Origin: an uncultured Chitinophagaceae bacterium
Lineage (GTDB): Bacteria; Bacteroidota; Bacteroidia; Chitinophagales; Chitinophagaceae
Direction of reading: 5' to 3'
NCBI GenBank assembly: GCA_934502905.1
Contig: CAKSVK010000188.1
Coordinates: 1-6,338 of the forward strand
Length of the DNA: 6,338 nt
The position numbers and the translations under genes were made by a program. Below the pieces are notes generated by a model. It made no database searches. It worked only from the letters and a program-made list of their open reading frames with translations, and had not been told where the DNA came from. Shown here one piece after another: positions 5,387 to 6,338 of this stretch. Numbering within the stretch: position 1 is the stretch's first letter; the number at the start of each line of letters is the position of its first letter.

Positions 5387-5442
5387 GGGTTGGGTCATTC
5401 CTGCGGCAGCGCATATTTAACACCAAAGTTGAAATTAAGCGT

Positions 5443-5473
5443 TATTTTTGCACTCCAAAATTTAAAGAGGAAC
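5443..5473 (+). promoter_or_regulatory. Promoter -7 box and ribosome binding site of the amidase gene
   Basis: TATTTTTG (5443-5450) is an exact match to TAnnTTTG. The matching -33 box is poor. AAAGAGGAAC (5464-5473) directly before the ATG is a purine-rich ribosome binding site. Together they place transcription start near 5456-5460, giving a short leader. Confidence 0.5.
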
Positions 5474-6338
5474 ATGGCAAAAGTAAACGTAGGACTGGTG
5501 CAGATGACCTGCAGCGCCAATAAAGAGGAAAATCTTCAAAAGGCGATAGAAAAAGTGAAAGAGGCCGCGGCAAAAGGTGCCCGGATCGTTTGTCTGCAGG
5601 AATTGTTTACCTCTCTCTATTTCTGTGATGTGGAAGATTACGAACATTTCAGGCTGGCAGAATCTATTCCCGGGCCGTCAACAGAAGCGCTTGCAAAAGT
5701 GGCTAAGGAAGCAGGTGTTGTTATTATAGCTTCCCTGTTCGAAAAAAGGGCAGAAGGCTTGTACCATAATACTACAGCCGTGCTGGATGCAGATGGCGCT
5801 TATCTCGGCAAATACCGAAAAATGCACATCCCGGACGATCCGGCTTATTACGAAAAGTTTTATTTTACGCCCGGGGACCTGGGTTACAAGGTGTTTAAGA
5901 CAAAATTTGCCACCATCGGCGTATTGATATGCTGGGATCAGTGGTACCCCGAAGCAGCCCGTATCACGGCCCTTATGGGAGCCGAAATCCTGTTTTATCC
6001 TACTGCCATCGGCTGGGCAACTTCCCAGGACGAGGCTACCAATACAGAGCAATATAATGCATGGCAAACCATGCAGCGCAGCCATGCTGTTGCCAATGGA
6101 GTACATGTGGTAAGCGTGAACAGGACCGGCTTTGAGCAAGATGGTGCGATGAAGTTCTGGGGTGGTTCCTTCGTTGCCAATCCTTTCGGTACGGTGTTGT
6201 ACCAGGCCCCTCACGACAAAGAAGAGATACATGTGATAGAGATCGATACAGCAAAAACGGATAGCTACCGTACACATTGGCCGTTCCTGAGAGACAGGAG
6301 GATAGACAGTTATGAGCCCATTACCAAAAGGTATATTG
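5474..6338 (+). CDS. aguB: N-carbamoylputrescine amidase, 3' end cut by window
   Basis: The frame is open from the ATG at 5474 to the window edge (288 codons, no stop), close to the ~290-300 residues usual for AguB, so only a few residues are missing. It is a nitrilase-superfamily (C-N hydrolase) enzyme with the catalytic triad in place: E43 in CLQELF, K116 in KYRKMHIPDD and C153 in LICWDQWYPE. The segments FTPGDLGYKVF, PTAIGW and NRTGFE, and the late HWPFLRDRRIDSY (268-280), fit the AguB group better than general nitrilases. It hydrolyses N-carbamoylputrescine to putrescine, CO2 and ammonia in the cytoplasm, the last step of the agmatine route to polyamines. The agmatine deiminase partner aguA, often adjacent in Bacteroidota, is not in the window and could lie downstream. 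It has its own promoter-like box and ribosome site. Confidence 0.92.
   Translation, partial: MAKVNVGLVQMTCSANKEENLQKAIEKVKEAAAKGARIVCLQELFTSLYFCDVEDYEHFRLAESIPGPSTEALAKVAKEAGVVIIASLFEKRAEGLYHNTTAVLDADGAYLGKYRKMHIPDDPAYYEKFYFTPGDLGYKVFKTKFATIGVLICWDQWYPEAARITALMGAEILFYPTAIGWATSQDEATNTEQYNAWQTMQRSHAVANGVHVVSVNRTGFEQDGAMKFWGGSFVANPFGTVLYQAPHDKEEIHVIEIDTAKTDSYRTHWPFLRDRRIDSYEPITKRYI

Noticed and set aside
5394..5412. GGTCATTCCTGCGGCAGC as a fifth REP-like arm.
   Set aside because: Only GTCATTCC is shared with the core; the rest does not align and no partner arm is found.
5678..6277. 199-codon minus-strand ORF, and two shorter ones.
   Set aside because: Shadows of the aguB coding frame, which has an intact catalytic triad on the + strand.

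Overview
The window looks like chromosomal DNA of a Bacteroidota bacterium, most likely a Chitinophagaceae (Chitinophaga-like) species. Reasons: moderate GC, BlaI/M56-peptidase pairing, an 'AC-KK' type lipoprotein signal, -7 elements of the TAnnTTTG type instead of E. coli -10 boxes, AT-rich leaders with weak Shine-Dalgarno sites, and dispersed 'CATTCCGACGCAGGAGGAATCT' type intergenic repeats. The genus is an inference; no rRNA or marker gene is present.

Layout. (1) 3-2276: a compact two-gene operon, a BlaI/MecI-type winged-helix repressor followed 12 bp later by a BlaR1-type M56 membrane metallopeptidase with a long, unrecognised C-terminal region. (2) 2277-2961: non-coding, holding a hairpin after the peptidase gene and the first copy of a ~340-bp cassette with a Bacteroidota-type promoter, a G-poor ~250-nt body and an intrinsic terminator. 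(3) 2962-3639: a small lipoprotein of unknown function. (4) 3640-4643: non-coding, holding the second copy of the cassette (about 95% identical over its first ~273 bp) and then four arms of a REP-like inverted repeat. (5) 4644-5303: a secreted OmpA-C (peptidoglycan-binding) domain protein. (6) 5474-end: N-carbamoylputrescine amidase (AguB), cut by the window edge only a few residues before its expected C-terminus.

The protein genes are all on the + strand and are ordinary in type: antibiotic or cell-wall stress sensing, envelope proteins and polyamine synthesis. The most interesting object is the duplicated cassette. Each copy has a matching promoter (TTTC-19 bp-CATCTTTG), a rho-independent terminator whose stem is kept by a compensatory base change, and a body made of about eight degenerate ~22-nt units of the form nTGAAA...CCGATCC. 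No reading frame is conserved between the copies. I infer a small multicopy non-coding RNA family carrying a tandem array of single-stranded motifs, possibly a protein-binding or sponge RNA. It is not one I recognise, and expression is unproven.
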